Assembly (NCBI GenBank): GCA_963704005.1
Contig: CAVPGJ010000005.1
Coordinates: forward strand, 558,001-622,000
Origin: AC-32 sp963704005
GTDB lineage: Bacteria > Actinomycetota > Thermoleophilia > Gaiellales > Gaiellaceae
Length of the DNA: 64,000 nucleotides
Direction of reading: 5' to 3'
Positions 34,701 through 42,583 of the stretch are shown piece by piece; the stretch's first letter is position 1, and the number at the start of each line of letters is the position of its first letter. A model generated the notes under the pieces. The model ran no database searches, was not told where the DNA came from, and saw only the letters and a list, made by a program, of their open reading frames with translations. The translations under genes and the position numbers were made by a program.

Positions 34701-35021
34701 CAGCTTGCGGGCTGCCGCTGTTGCCGACGGCGCTTTGATGCGGGTGCTGAGATAGCCGCCCCACCTGGTGATCTGCGCCGGTGTGCCGTACTTGCCCCAC
34801 GAAACTCGTCCCGGCACCTGGGCGGCCGCGTGAACCTGGTCGGCCGTCGGCACAAGGGCGACCCGAGCGTCGAAGTCCGCCAGCTGGTCGCTGGTCACGC
34901 CTTCGATGTTCACGATCCCGAAGCTGCTGGGGGTCAGCATCAAGGCCATCAACCCCAGTACAGCCGGAAGGATCGCGCGCCTCGCCCACCTCGAGCGTGG
35001 CTTCACGCCTGAGCGTCTCAT
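31732..35021 (-). pseudogene. M36 (fungalysin-type) metalloprotease, broken by about nine frameshifts
   Basis: Reading across three frames gives a nearly full secreted protease: signal peptide (RAILPAVLGLMALMLTPSSF), an FTP propeptide (SWLAAHKQIFRLDSVAHLRV), a catalytic domain with TVYGHEYGHLIENRM (HExxH) and MGEGWADFDALEV, and C-terminal beta domains. Frame changes fall near 34.71, 34.58, 34.52, 34.47, 34.14, 33.71, 33.34, 32.97 and 32.17 kb. Segments between them look well conserved, so decay is either recent or a sequencing artefact. The ATG at 35021 has a GGGAAGGG site upstream. If intact it would be an extracellular zinc endopeptidase. Confidence 0.85.
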
Positions 35022-35177
35022 TCCCTTCCCCTCTCTTTGCCTGCTGATCCCCGCGACCCGGGGGCCTGCCGAGCTATGCCGGGGCCGAGCCGTTTCTAAC
35101 ACAGGACGGCGGGCTGCTTCAACGACGGGGCGCGCAGGTTAGGCTCCGCGGCGTCCTTCGGAGAAGGGGAGAGCTGG

Positions 35178-35455
35178 ATGATCAGGGCCTTCGTGCTATA
35201 CGAGAGCGAGCCGGATCCCGAGCGCTACGAGCGCCACGCCGAGCTCTGCAGGCAGGTGCCCGGCGGCAGCTTCCGGCACGGCAAGGTGTTCGGCGCACCG
35301 ATGGGCGAGCCGCCTACGCGTACTACGCCGAGTGGGAGTTTCCCGACCGCGACGCGTTCAAGGCGGCCGCGCGGAGCGACGAGTTCATGGCGACGGGGAA
35401 GGACGCGATGGAGATGGGCGGCCGCTTCCACGTCCTCTTCGCGGACGTTTCGTGA
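35178..35455 (+). pseudogene. EthD-like small protein with one frameshift
   Basis: MIRAFVLYESEPDPERYERH, then a shift near 35310 to the frame giving AYYAEWEFPDRDAFKAAARS...FHVLFADVS. Together these form a dimeric alpha/beta-barrel (EthD-type) protein of about 92 residues. The span is one base short of a multiple of three; restoring one G near GAGCCGCC would repair it. An AGAAGGGGAGAG site precedes the ATG. EthD-like proteins are often linked to degradation pathways, but no function is fixed. Confidence 0.75.
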
Positions 35456-35530
35456 GCGCCGCTTGCGGTGCTCACTGTCAGGCCGCGCGGGCTTTGCTCG
35501 CGGGGCCGTCTGAAATGACCGGTCGACACG
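35454..35530 (+). repeat. Family-2 palindromic repeat after the EthD-like gene
   Basis: Starts inside the TGA stop. Shares CGCTTGCG, CTGTCAGG, GGCTTTGC, CCGTCTGAA and TGACCGGTCGAC with the copy at 62163. The right end (CTGAAATGACCGGTCGA, 35510-35526) is identical over 17 bp to 48292-48308 at the DUF58 start. Confidence 0.82.
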
Positions 35531-35552
35531 CGGTACCTCAGGAGCCACGGCT

Positions 35553-36367
35553 GTGACAGAACCGGAGCGGCCGCAGCCGGTTGCGCCGGAGTCGCTCGGG
35601 TTCGAGCGGATCGTCTACGAGAAGGCGCCGCCGCGGGCCACGATCACGCTCAACCGGCCCGAGGTTCTGAACGCCTTCGACTTCAAGATGCTGCGCGAGC
35701 TCGCGCGCGCGTGCGAGGACGCTTCCTGGGACGACTCGATCCGGGTGGTCGTCCTGACCGGGGCGGGCCGCGCCTTCTGCGTCGGCGCCGACCTGCGCTC
35801 GTGGGCGGACGAGCTACCTCGGCAAGCCGACCGAGTACTGGAAGTGGTTCGGCGCCTTCAAGGACGCGCACGACCGGCTCCGCGAGATCGGCAAGCCGAC
35901 GCTTGCGCGGATCAACGGGATCGCGGTGGGCGGCGGCAACGAGCTGCAGATGGCCTGCGACCTCGCCGTGATGGTGGACGACGCGTTCATCCGGCACGTC
36001 GGTCCCGAGCACGGCTCGGTGCCGGCGGGCGGCGCGACGCAGTGGCTGACGATCATGGTCGGCGACCGGCGCGCACGCGAGATCGTGCTGATGTGCGAGG
36101 AGATCCCCGCGGCGAAGGCGGCGGAGTGGGGGCTCGTCAACTGGGCAGTTCCCGCGGCCGAGCTCGACGCAAAGGTGGACGAGGTCGTCGAGTACGCTCG
36201 CGCGGAAGCTGCCGCAGACGACGCGCTACGCGAAGCAGCACCTCAACTTCTGGCGCGACCTCGCCTGGCACGAGACGATCAACCACGCGCGCGACTGGCT
36301 CGCGCTCTCGATGGCGACCGACGAGCCGCGGGCCGCGATCGAGAAGTTCCTGGAGAAGCGCAAGTGA
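35553..36367 (+). pseudogene. Enoyl-CoA hydratase/isomerase (crotonase) with two frameshifts
   Basis: The first frame gives ATITLNRPEVLNAFDFKMLREL and VLTGAGRAFCVGADLRSW. After about 35815 a second frame gives KPTLARINGIAVGGGNELQMACDLAVMVDD and GSVPAGGATQWLTIM. After about 36210 a third gives HLNFWRDLAWHETINHARDWLALS...FLEKRK. The oxyanion-hole regions and the full length of the crotonase fold are recognisable. The long C-terminus resembles ring-hydrolase or dihydroxynaphthoate synthase-like members. GTG start. Broken gene or sequencing errors, as for the neighbouring M36 and EthD genes. Confidence 0.8.
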
Positions 36368-36380
36368 TGGTCGAGTTTGG

Positions 36381-36504
36381 CCGTGGCCTAGGGACAGTCC
36401 CTCGGACCTGTCCCGGTTCCGGCCGAAAGCGGCGAAACCCCTGTAAACGGACGTCGGCCCCTGCGGTTCCGGCCTGGGCCGAGGGACTGTCCCCGGGACA
36501 TGTC
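36381..36504. repeat. Family-1 palindromic repeat pair (copies C and D) between two crotonase genes
   Basis: Copy C (36381-36416, core AGGGACAGTCCCT) and copy D (36471-36504, core AGGGACTGTCCC) are inverted relative to each other. The ATG at 36500 that starts the next gene lies within copy D. Together the pair fills nearly the whole 132-bp gap. Confidence 0.85.
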
Positions 36505-37270
36505 TGATCTCGTCCACGTCGAGCGCGATGGTGCGGTCGCGGTCGTCCTGCTCAACCGGCCCGAGGCGCTGAACGCGCTCTCCGAGGAGCTCATGGAGGA
36601 GCTCGTCGCGAAGCTCGAGGAGCTCGACCGTGACGACGAGATCCGCGCGATCGTCCTCGGCGGAAACGACCGCGCCTTTGCCGCCGGTGCCGACATCGGC
36701 GAGCTCGCGCAGGTCTCGGCGATCGAGCTCTACTACCAGCGGCGGGTCGAGCGCTGGGACGCGATCCGCGGGCTCCGGACGCCGCTCGTCGCCGCGGTCT
36801 CCGGCTACTGCCTCGGCGGCGGCTGCGAGCTGGCGATGAGCTGCGATCTGATCGTCGCCTCCGAGACGGCGCAGTTCGGCCAGCCCGAGACCGGCCTCGG
36901 GATCCTCCCGGGCGCCGGCGGGACGCAGCGGCTGACCCGCGCCGTCGGCAAGGCACTGGCAATGGACGTGATCCTCAGCGGCCGCCGGCTCTCGGCGCGC
37001 GAGGCACTCGCGGCTGGGCTCGTCGCCCGCGTCGTGGCGAAGGAGGCCTGGCGCGAGGAGGCGAAACGCGTCGCCCGCGACATCGCCGAAAAGGGCCCGG
37101 TGGCCACGCGCCTCGCCAAAGAGTCGGTCGACCGCGCCTACGAGACGAGCCTCAGCGCCGGCCTGGAGGCCGAGCGGCGCGCGCTCTACCTGGCCTTCGC
37201 GAGCGAGGACGCGAAGGAGGGCCTGACCGCGTTCGCTGAGAAGCGCCGGCCCGAGTTCAAGGGCCGCTGA
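36500..37270 (+). CDS. Enoyl-CoA hydratase (PaaF/EchA type)
   Basis: A 256-residue crotonase with all family regions: VVLLNRPEALNALSEEL, FAAGADIGELAQ (first oxyanion hole), VSGYCLGGGCELAMSCDLIVA (second oxyanion hole) and QPETGLGILPGAGGTQRL, with both catalytic-type Glu residues of true hydratases. It could hydrate 2,3-dehydroadipyl-CoA in phenylacetate breakdown or act in fatty acid beta-oxidation. The start codon is inside a family-1 repeat, with no clear ribosome binding site. Its stop overlaps a CTG that appears to start the next gene. Confidence 0.92.
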   Translation: MSDLVHVERDGAVAVVLLNRPEALNALSEELMEELVAKLEELDRDDEIRAIVLGGNDRAFAAGADIGELAQVSAIELYYQRRVERWDAIRGLRTPLVAAVSGYCLGGGCELAMSCDLIVASETAQFGQPETGLGILPGAGGTQRLTRAVGKALAMDVILSGRRLSAREALAAGLVARVVAKEAWREEAKRVARDIAEKGPVATRLAKESVDRAYETSLSAGLEAERRALYLAFASEDAKEGLTAFAEKRRPEFKGR

Positions 37271-38442
37271 GCGCGCGCCGGCGTCTGCTCGTCCCGCCGC
37301 GGCTGCGGACGCTCGAGCTGGACGTCGAACGGCGGGCGACCTGGCTGGAGCTCTTTCTCGACCTGGTCTTCGTCGGCGCGATCGCCGAAGTGGGGCTGAC
37401 GCTGACGCGCGACCCAACGGCCGCCGGCTTCGCCCGCTACCTGGTGCTGTTCCTGCCGGTCTTCTGGGCCTGGGCGGGCTTCACGTTCTACGCGACCCGG
37501 TTCGACACCGACGACCTCGTCTACCGGCTGCTGACGCTGCTCGGCATGTTCGCGGTCGCGGCGCTGGCGAGCGCCGTGCCCGACGCGCTGCACGGCGGGC
37601 AGCGGCGCTTCGTGCTCGCCTACGTCGTCGTCCGCCTCATCCTGATCGCGCTCTACGTACGGGCGTACCGGCACGTCGAGATGGCACGGCCGCTTTCCGG
37701 CTGGTTCATCCTCATGTTCTCGACCGCCGTCGTCTTCTGGCTCGTCTCGCTGGCGGTGCCTAGCCCTTGGGCCTACGCCCTCTGGGCACTGGCGCTCGCC
37801 TTCGAGTACGTGGCGCCGATCCGCGCCTGGCGGTTGATGATCGGCTCCCCTGTGCACCCGGCGCACATCCCGGAGCGGTTCGGCCTGCTCGTCATCATCG
37901 TGCTCGGCGAGGCGGTGATCGCCGTCGTCCTCGGCACGGCGACGGTCAGCTGGACCGCGTCCTTGAGCGCGGCTGCCTTCGGCGGCTTCGTCGCCGCAGC
38001 CTCGATCTGGTGGCTCTACTTCGGCTTCCTCGACGCCTCCGCTGCGGTCACCCGCAACGTCCTCGCCGGCATGACCTTCGTCTACTCCCACTACTTCGTC
38101 GCGGCCGGCATCGCGGCCTTCGGAGTCGGCGTCAGGCTCGCGATCCTCTCCGCTGAGCCGGGGCCGCGCTACGACAGGTCCGGCTGGATCGCCGCCACCG
38201 GGGTGGCCATTTGCATGGCTGGGCTCGCCGCGGTGCAGCTCGCGACTCCGCCGACGCTCTTCGACATCGACGTCACGCTGCGGATTGCGACGGCCGTCGT
38301 GGCCGGGGTGCTCGCCGGTCTCTCGTCGCAGCTCTCGCCGGTGCTCGTGCTCTGGCTCCTGGCAGTGGCCCTCGTCGCCCAGGTCGTGTTCGAGGTCGCG
38401 CGCCACGAGAGGCACGCGATGCGGCTGCCGCGAATGCTCTAG
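37267..38442 (+). CDS. LtrA family membrane protein, probable CTG start
   Basis: A multi-helix protein of the low temperature requirement A family. The conserved N-terminal TWLELFLDLVFVGAIAEVGLTL lies upstream of the first GTG (37390), and the only in-frame start that includes it is CTG at 37267, overlapping the TGA of the previous gene (CTGA). That gives 391 residues. The central HIPERFGLLVIIVLGEAVIAVV is the second family signature. Function unknown. It ends 4 bp into the convergent protease gene. Confidence 0.82.
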   Translation: MSARRRLLVPPRLRTLELDVERRATWLELFLDLVFVGAIAEVGLTLTRDPTAAGFARYLVLFLPVFWAWAGFTFYATRFDTDDLVYRLLTLLGMFAVAALASAVPDALHGGQRRFVLAYVVVRLILIALYVRAYRHVEMARPLSGWFILMFSTAVVFWLVSLAVPSPWAYALWALALAFEYVAPIRAWRLMIGSPVHPAHIPERFGLLVIIVLGEAVIAVVLGTATVSWTASLSAAAFGGFVAAASIWWLYFGFLDASAAVTRNVLAGMTFVYSHYFVAAGIAAFGVGVRLAILSAEPGPRYDRSGWIAATGVAICMAGLAAVQLATPPTLFDIDVTLRIATAVVAGVLAGLSSQLSPVLVLWLLAVALVAQVVFEVARHERHAMRLPRML

Positions 38443-39443
38443 TCGTCCAGCTCGGCGGGCACGAGCTCGAGCTCGAGCTCGCGGCCCTCGCGCAGGATCC
38501 GCACGGGGACGGCGGCGCCGATCTTCTCGACCACCATCAGCCGCTGGATGTCGTTCACGTCGGTGACGGGCCGGCCGTCCAGCTCGACGATCAGGTCTTC
38601 CGGCCGCAGGCCAGCCGCCGCCGCGGGGGTTCCCTCGACGACCTGGACGACCTCGACTCCGGCCCGGCGCCCGAGCCTGCGCGCGAGGCGCGGCGGCAGC
38701 GGCCGGGTGCCGCCGGCGAGGCCGAGGTAGGCGCGGCGGAAGCGGCCCTCGGTCATCAGCGCGCCGACGATCTTGCGGGTCGCCTCGTTGACGGGGACGG
38801 CGAGGCCGAGCCCGACGCCCGCGACGGCGGTGTTGATGCCGACGACGCGGCCGGAGCCGTCAGCGAGCGCGCCGCCCGAGTTGCCCGGGTTGAGCGCGGC
38901 GTCCGTCTGGATGACGTTGTCGACGATGCGCCCGCTCTGGGTCGGCAGCGACCTGCCGAGCGCGGAGATCACGCCGGCGGTCACCGATCCGGCGAAGCCG
39001 TTCGGGTTGCCGATCGCGACCACGAGCTGGCCGACGCGGAGGCGCTCCGCGTCGCCGAGCTCGGCCGCTGTCAAGTCCTGGGTGTCGGCGCGCAGGACGG
39101 CGAGGTCGGAGTGCGGGTCGGCGCCGACGACCTCGAAGCCGTGCTCGCGGCCGTCGACGAAGGACGCCCTGCCGCCGCCTTCGCTGCGGGCAACCACATG
39201 GGCCGAGGTGAGCAGGTAACCGTCGGGTGTGATCACGACCGCGCTGCCACCGCCGTTCAGGCGCCGGCCTCCGCGGATGCGGTGGGAGACGCGGAGGTTC
39301 GCGACCGACGGAGCGAGCCGCTCGGCCACCCCGATCACCGCGCGCGAGTAGGCGTCGAGAGCCTCGGTCTCGTCGACTCCGTCTGGCGCAGAGTCGCCCC
39401 GCTCGGGGCCGAGGAGTGCGTCGATGAAGGTCAGCTCGGCCAT
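38439..39443 (-). CDS. Trypsin-like serine protease with PDZ domain (HtrA/DegP type)
   Basis: A 334-residue protein. The catalytic triad is visible as LLTSAHVVA (His), DPHSDLAVL (Asp) and NPGNSGGAL (Ser), followed by a PDZ domain (GVEVVQVVEGTPAAAAGLRPEDLIVELDG). No signal peptide or N-terminal membrane helix can be seen, unlike most HtrA proteins, so it may be cytoplasmic or the export signal may be lost. The ATG has a TAGCTT box 6 bp upstream (39450-39455). Confidence 0.88.
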   Translation of the reverse strand: MAELTFIDALLGPERGDSAPDGVDETEALDAYSRAVIGVAERLAPSVANLRVSHRIRGGRRLNGGGSAVVITPDGYLLTSAHVVARSEGGGRASFVDGREHGFEVVGADPHSDLAVLRADTQDLTAAELGDAERLRVGQLVVAIGNPNGFAGSVTAGVISALGRSLPTQSGRIVDNVIQTDAALNPGNSGGALADGSGRVVGINTAVAGVGLGLAVPVNEATRKIVGALMTEGRFRRAYLGLAGGTRPLPPRLARRLGRRAGVEVVQVVEGTPAAAAGLRPEDLIVELDGRPVTDVNDIQRLMVVEKIGAAVPVRILREGRELELELVPAELDD

Positions 39444-39496
39444 CGGGTCAAGCTAGCAACCAGGCCCGGGGTGCCCGAGAGCTCCTGGGGCCGCCT

Positions 39497-39574
39497 GAGG
39501 CGCTCGCCTGCGACACCGACCGAAGAGCCCGGGCACGGCTTTGCCGGCGCGGGCCGTCCAACGCACCAGCTCGG
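39497..39574 (+). repeat. Family-2 palindromic repeat
   Basis: GAGGCGCTCGCCTGCGACACC, then CACGGCTTTGCCGGCGCGG and GCCGTCCAACGCACC. The same two-hairpin design as the copies at 29970 and 57471. It lies in the 302-bp gap 39444-39745, which otherwise holds the 95-bp element at 39607. Confidence 0.82.
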
Positions 39575-39606
39575 ATCGAGAGAAACGTTGCCTTCCCCTC
39601 GAGCCC

Positions 39607-39701
39607 CTGTTTAAGGCACACCCAACCTCCTCCCCGAGGCGATCGTATCGCTGAGATTCGCGCGGGTGTGTGACCGGCCTGTGCCAAGAGTGTGACAATC
39701 G
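39607..39701. repeat. 95-bp conserved intergenic element, copy 1
   Basis: Aligns without gaps to 56871-56965, with 70 of 95 bases identical. Shared parts are GGCACA, ACCTCCTCCCCG, TATCGC, CGCGCG and GTGTGTGAC. Read on the minus strand it has a TACGAT box, a GGGGAGGAGGT site and then GTGTGCC. It lies upstream of paaG. Confidence 0.75.
39669..39696. promoter_or_regulatory. Three 11-bp-phased repeats (PhoP/OmpR-type box)
   Basis: TGTGAC at 39669, TGTGCC at 39680 and TGTGAC at 39691, exactly 11 bp apart. On the other strand these read GTCACA/GGCACA. The phase and TCACA core resemble direct repeats bound by PhoP-type response regulators. Confidence 0.5.
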
Positions 39702-39745
39702 CTCCGGTGCCGGAGCCCCGGCGCCGGGTTGAGCGAGGAGGCGCG

Positions 39746-40516
39746 ATGGCCGAGGTCGAGACAACGCAGGACGGCGGCGTCCTGAAGATCACGCTCAACC
39801 GCCCCGAGGTGCTCAACGCCTTCAACGCCGCCATGCACGCCGAGCTCGTCGCGGCACTCAAGGCCGCGCGCGACTCGTCCGTACGGGCGGTGGTCGTCAC
39901 CGGCGCGGGCCGCGGCTTCTGCGTCGGACAGGACCTGAACGAGTTCCGCGAGGCCGCCGGCGACATCGCCGACCGCCTCCGCAGCACCTATCACCCGACG
40001 ATCCTGGCCGTCCGCGAGCTCGAGAAGCCCGTCCTCGCGGCCGTGAACGGGCCGGCGGCCGGCGCCGGGCTCTCCTTCGCCTGCGCCTGCGACCTGCGCA
40101 TCGCCGCCGAGAGCGCGACCTTCGTCCCGGCCTTCATCAACATCGGCCTCATCCCCGACTCGGGCGGCACCTTCTTCGTCCGCCGCCTGCTCGGCACCGC
40201 ACGCGCATTTGAGTGGATGACCTCCGGCCGGCGCCTGGGCGCCGCCGAGGCCCTCGACTGGGGCCTCGTCTCCGAGGTCGTGCCGGACGACCGGCTCGCC
40301 GCGCGAGCCGCCGCGCGAGCCGCCGAGCTCGCGGCCATGCCCACCCGCGGGATCGCGCTCTCCAAGCGTCTCTTCGACAGCGCCGAGCACTCGACGCTGG
40401 AGGAGCAGCTCGAGCTCGAGGCCCAGCTCCAGGCCGCCGCCACCCAGACAAACGACTTCCGCGAGGGCGTGAACGCGTTCCTCGAGAAACGCGAGCCGCG
40501 CTTCGAGGGTTCCTGA
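39746..40516 (+). CDS. paaG: PaaG-type enoyl-CoA hydratase/isomerase
   Basis: A 256-residue crotonase. LKITLNRPEVLNAFNAAMH, GRGFCVGQDLNEF, KPVLAAVNGPAAGAGLSFACACDLRIA and FINIGLIPDSGGTFFVRRLLG follow PaaG, which isomerises ring-1,2-epoxyphenylacetyl-CoA to the oxepin form. The Asp in IPDSGG, rather than the hydratase Glu, supports an isomerase. A GAGGAGG site lies 6 bp before the ATG. It lies 640 bp from paaD on the other strand and fits the pathway. Confidence 0.88.
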   Translation: MAEVETTQDGGVLKITLNRPEVLNAFNAAMHAELVAALKAARDSSVRAVVVTGAGRGFCVGQDLNEFREAAGDIADRLRSTYHPTILAVRELEKPVLAAVNGPAAGAGLSFACACDLRIAAESATFVPAFINIGLIPDSGGTFFVRRLLGTARAFEWMTSGRRLGAAEALDWGLVSEVVPDDRLAARAAARAAELAAMPTRGIALSKRLFDSAEHSTLEEQLELEAQLQAAATQTNDFREGVNAFLEKREPRFEGS

Positions 40517-40522
40517 CGCGTC

Positions 40523-40551
40523 TTTCCACCGTCATCGACTGACGTTAGGAT
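40523..40551 (+). promoter_or_regulatory. Promoter of the DUF4389 gene (leaderless)
   Basis: TTTCCA (40523-40528), 17 bp, TAGGAT (40546-40551), then 6 bp to the ATG. The best case in the window with a recognisable -35 box as well. Confidence 0.6.
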
Positions 40552-40557
40552 CGCCAC

Positions 40558-41154
40558 ATGGAAACCACAGCCGCTTCAGCCCCCGTGCAGCATCCGATCC
40601 GCCTGGTCGTCACCGACGACCTGCAGCGGACCCGTCTAACCGTTTTCTTCCGCCTGATCCTCGCGATCCCGTGCCTGCTCTGGCTAGCGCTCTGGTCGGT
40701 GATCGCGTGGCTCGCCTGGATCGTGAACTGGTTCGCGACGCTCTTCACGGCCCAGTCGCCCGACGGCCTGCACAACTTCCTCGCTTCGTACCTGCGCTTT
40801 GCGACACACCTGCGCGCGTACGCCCTCCTGATCGCCGACCCCTGGCCCGGCTTCACCGGCTCGTCCGGCTACCCGATCGACATCGAGATCGACCCGCCGC
40901 AGCGGCAGAACCGCTGGACCGTCTTCTTCCGCGGCATCCTGGCGATCCCGGCGCTGTTCCTGGTGAACATCCTCAACAGCCTCTCCAACCTGCTCGCGGT
41001 CTTCAGCTGGTTCATCGCGCTTTTCACAGGCCGCGTGCCGGAGGGCCTCAGGAATTTCGCGGCGCTCGCCTTGCGGATCGAGATGCAGACGTACGCGTAC
41101 CTGCTGTTGCTGACCGGGCGCTACCCGAGCTTCAACGTCGGCATCGAGTCGTAG
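40558..41154 (+). CDS. DUF4389 membrane protein
   Basis: A 198-residue protein with two copies of the DUF4389 unit: TRLTVFFRLILAIPCLLWLALWSV...FTAQSPDGLHNFLASYLRFATHLRAYALLI, and NRWTVFFRGILAIPALFLVNIL...FTGRVPEGLRNFAALALRIEMQTYAYLLLL. Each has a long hydrophobic stretch followed by an amphipathic helix. Function unknown. It converges on paaD, with abutting stop codons. Confidence 0.88.
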   Translation: METTAASAPVQHPIRLVVTDDLQRTRLTVFFRLILAIPCLLWLALWSVIAWLAWIVNWFATLFTAQSPDGLHNFLASYLRFATHLRAYALLIADPWPGFTGSSGYPIDIEIDPPQRQNRWTVFFRGILAIPALFLVNILNSLSNLLAVFSWFIALFTGRVPEGLRNFAALALRIEMQTYAYLLLLTGRYPSFNVGIES

Positions 41155-41724
41155 CTAGATCGTCTTGAACTGCTCGAACGGCTGCTTGCAACCGCGGCAG
41201 TAGCGCAGCGAGCGGCACGGCGTCGGGCCGAAGATGTTCTCGAGCGCCGTGTCGCGCGAGCCGCAGTAGGGGCAGCGGAAGCCGTTCGCCTGCAGCTGGA
41301 CGAGCGTCGGGCCTGCCGACCGTGCTCCAGAGGCGGCGCTTGCGACGCCGTCTGAAAGGGCTCGCGGTTCATCCGCGGGCCCTTTCTCGCGCCGCTCCCA
41401 CGCGGAGCGTGGGGGCGGCGGCGCGAACCCCGCCTCGCGGAGCTTCTCGCGGCCCTCGGCCGTGATCTTGTCGGTCGACCACGAGTCGTCGAGCACGACC
41501 TCGATCTCCGGCTCGGCGCCGAGCTCCGCGATCCGCTCAGCCATCTGCTCGCGCATCACCTCCAGGGCGGGGCAGCCGAGGAAGGTCGGCGTGAATTCGA
41601 CGTGGACTCGCTCTCCTTCGATCTGGACGTCACGGACGACGCCGAGGTCGACGACCGAGATCACCGGGATCTCCGGGTCGGGCACCCGGGCCAGCGCCTC
41701 CCAGACCTCGGCCTCGGTCACCAC
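41155..41724 (-). CDS. paaD: PaaD, with a repeat-derived linker insertion
   Basis: A 189-residue protein of the paa cluster: an N-terminal MIP18/DUF59 domain (EVWEALARVPDPEIPVISVVDLGVVRDV, GCPALEVM) and a C-terminal zinc ribbon (RCPYCGSRD...CRGCKQPFEQFK). PaaD is thought to help assemble iron-sulfur clusters of the ring epoxidase reductase. The Pro/Ser/Ala-rich linker (about residues 100-140) is longer than usual and is partly encoded by a family-2 repeat at 41334. The start overlaps the paaC stop. Confidence 0.92.
   Translation of the reverse strand: MVTEAEVWEALARVPDPEIPVISVVDLGVVRDVQIEGERVHVEFTPTFLGCPALEVMREQMAERIAELGAEPEIEVVLDDSWSTDKITAEGREKLREAGFAPPPPRSAWERREKGPADEPRALSDGVASAASGARSAGPTLVQLQANGFRCPYCGSRDTALENIFGPTPCRSLRYCRGCKQPFEQFKTI
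41334..41387 (+). repeat. Family-2 palindromic repeat inside paaD, in frame
   Basis: GGCGCTTGCGACGCCGTCTG is shared with the intergenic copies. It is followed by a local hairpin (AAAGGGC-T-CGCGG, loop TTCAT, CCGCG-G-GCCCTTT). It encodes part of the Ala/Ser-rich linker of PaaD without a stop. Confidence 0.7.
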
Positions 41725-42290
41725 TTCGTGCCCGCCGGCTGGGAGCGCCGCACCGAGGTCATCTCCTCCCACAGCGCCGTCAGCTCCGGCGAGCCGCCGT
41801 TCCGACGGTCGACGAGCGGGCGCAGCTCCTCGAGCGCGGCGTCGTAGCGCGGCTCGTCCTTCAGCCGCTCCGCCCACATCTCGGCGTGGAGCCGGTGGTA
41901 GACCTCCTCGCGGTCGATCTTCGCGGCGAGGCCTGCAAGCTCGGCGTCGTCGGATGCCTTCAGCCGCTCGAGCCGCTCCGCGTCGGCCTGCTCGTAGAGG
42001 ACGTGCCGCGCGATCGTCCGCTCCCATTCGGGCAGGCGCAGCTCGACCAGGGCAGAGCAGCGGTACTCCTCGGGCTTCCGGTCGAAGGCGAGCTCGTCGG
42101 CGGTCGTCCCCAGCTCGCGCGCGGCCACCTCGTACAGCGCCCGCGCGTGGCCGATCTCGTTCTGCGCGATCGACGAGAAGGCGACGTCCTCCTCGAGGAA
42201 CGGCGCGATCCCGGTCCACTCCGAGTCGCGCCAGCCGAGGATCAGCTCGTCGTCAGCGATCTCGAGGAGCAGCTGTGCCCGCTCTTGCAC
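41718..42290 (-). CDS. paaC: PaaC, structural subunit of phenylacetyl-CoA epoxidase
   Basis: A 190-residue ferritin-like helical protein: LLLEIADDELILGWRDSEWTGIAPFLEEDVAFSSIAQNEIGHARALYE is the PaaC signature, and IDREEVYHRLHAEMWAERL follows. It forms the stable A/C core with PaaA. It is shorter than E. coli PaaC (248), lacking C-terminal residues. Its 5' end overlaps paaB by 38 bp and its 3' end overlaps the paaD start. Confidence 0.93.
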   Translation of the reverse strand: MQERAQLLLEIADDELILGWRDSEWTGIAPFLEEDVAFSSIAQNEIGHARALYEVAARELGTTADELAFDRKPEEYRCSALVELRLPEWERTIARHVLYEQADAERLERLKASDDAELAGLAAKIDREEVYHRLHAEMWAERLKDEPRYDAALEELRPLVDRRNGGSPELTALWEEMTSVRRSQPAGTKW

Positions 42291-42546
42291 GAGCCTCCTT
42301 CAGCTTTTCTTTCAAGGGATACCCGTCGACGCGGTGGTAGTTGCGGTTCAGCTCGTCGACGAACTCCTCGATCGGCAGGATCGCGTCGCGGCGCACGACC
42401 CAGAGCGCGGCCGACTCGCCGCGCCGCCCGTACTGCTCGCGGGCGTACCACTCGGCGAACCGCTCGTCCGGTGCCTCGACCGAGCCGGCGTGCTGAAACG
42501 CCTGCCCCTTGCGCTCCTGCCGGAAGACCTCCCAGATGTTCGTCAC
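42253..42546 (-). CDS. paaB: PaaB, phenylacetyl-CoA epoxidase subunit
   Basis: A 97-residue protein: IWEVFRQERKGQAFQHAGSVEAPDERFAEWYAREQYGRRGES, then ALWVVRRDAILPI. This matches PaaB, the small subunit that bridges AC heterodimers. The GTG at 42546 is set by homology. Only 37 bp separate it from the paaA stop, and that gap contains the palindrome at 42561. Confidence 0.94.
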   Translation of the reverse strand: MTNIWEVFRQERKGQAFQHAGSVEAPDERFAEWYAREQYGRRGESAALWVVRRDAILPIEEFVDELNRNYHRVDGYPLKEKLKEARARAGTAAPRDR

Positions 42547-42560
42547 GGCACCGTCACCTA

Positions 42561-42575
42561 GTAACACTGTGTTAC
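42561..42575. promoter_or_regulatory. Palindrome GTAACACTGTGTTAC between paaA and paaB
   Basis: The reverse complement of the palindrome at 18051 in the LivM-LivG gene, with the same CAAG flank on that strand. Located 15 bp upstream of paaB, inside the operon. It could be an internal operator, an RNA processing hairpin, or a mobile palindrome. Confidence 0.6.
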
Positions 42576-42583
42576 TTGGAGGG

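Noticed and set aside
40308..40335. Short direct repeat in paaG
   Set aside because: Two copies of a 12-bp GCCGCGCGAGCC-type unit encode an AARAAARAA helix; common slippage in GC-rich genes and unrelated to the palindromic families.
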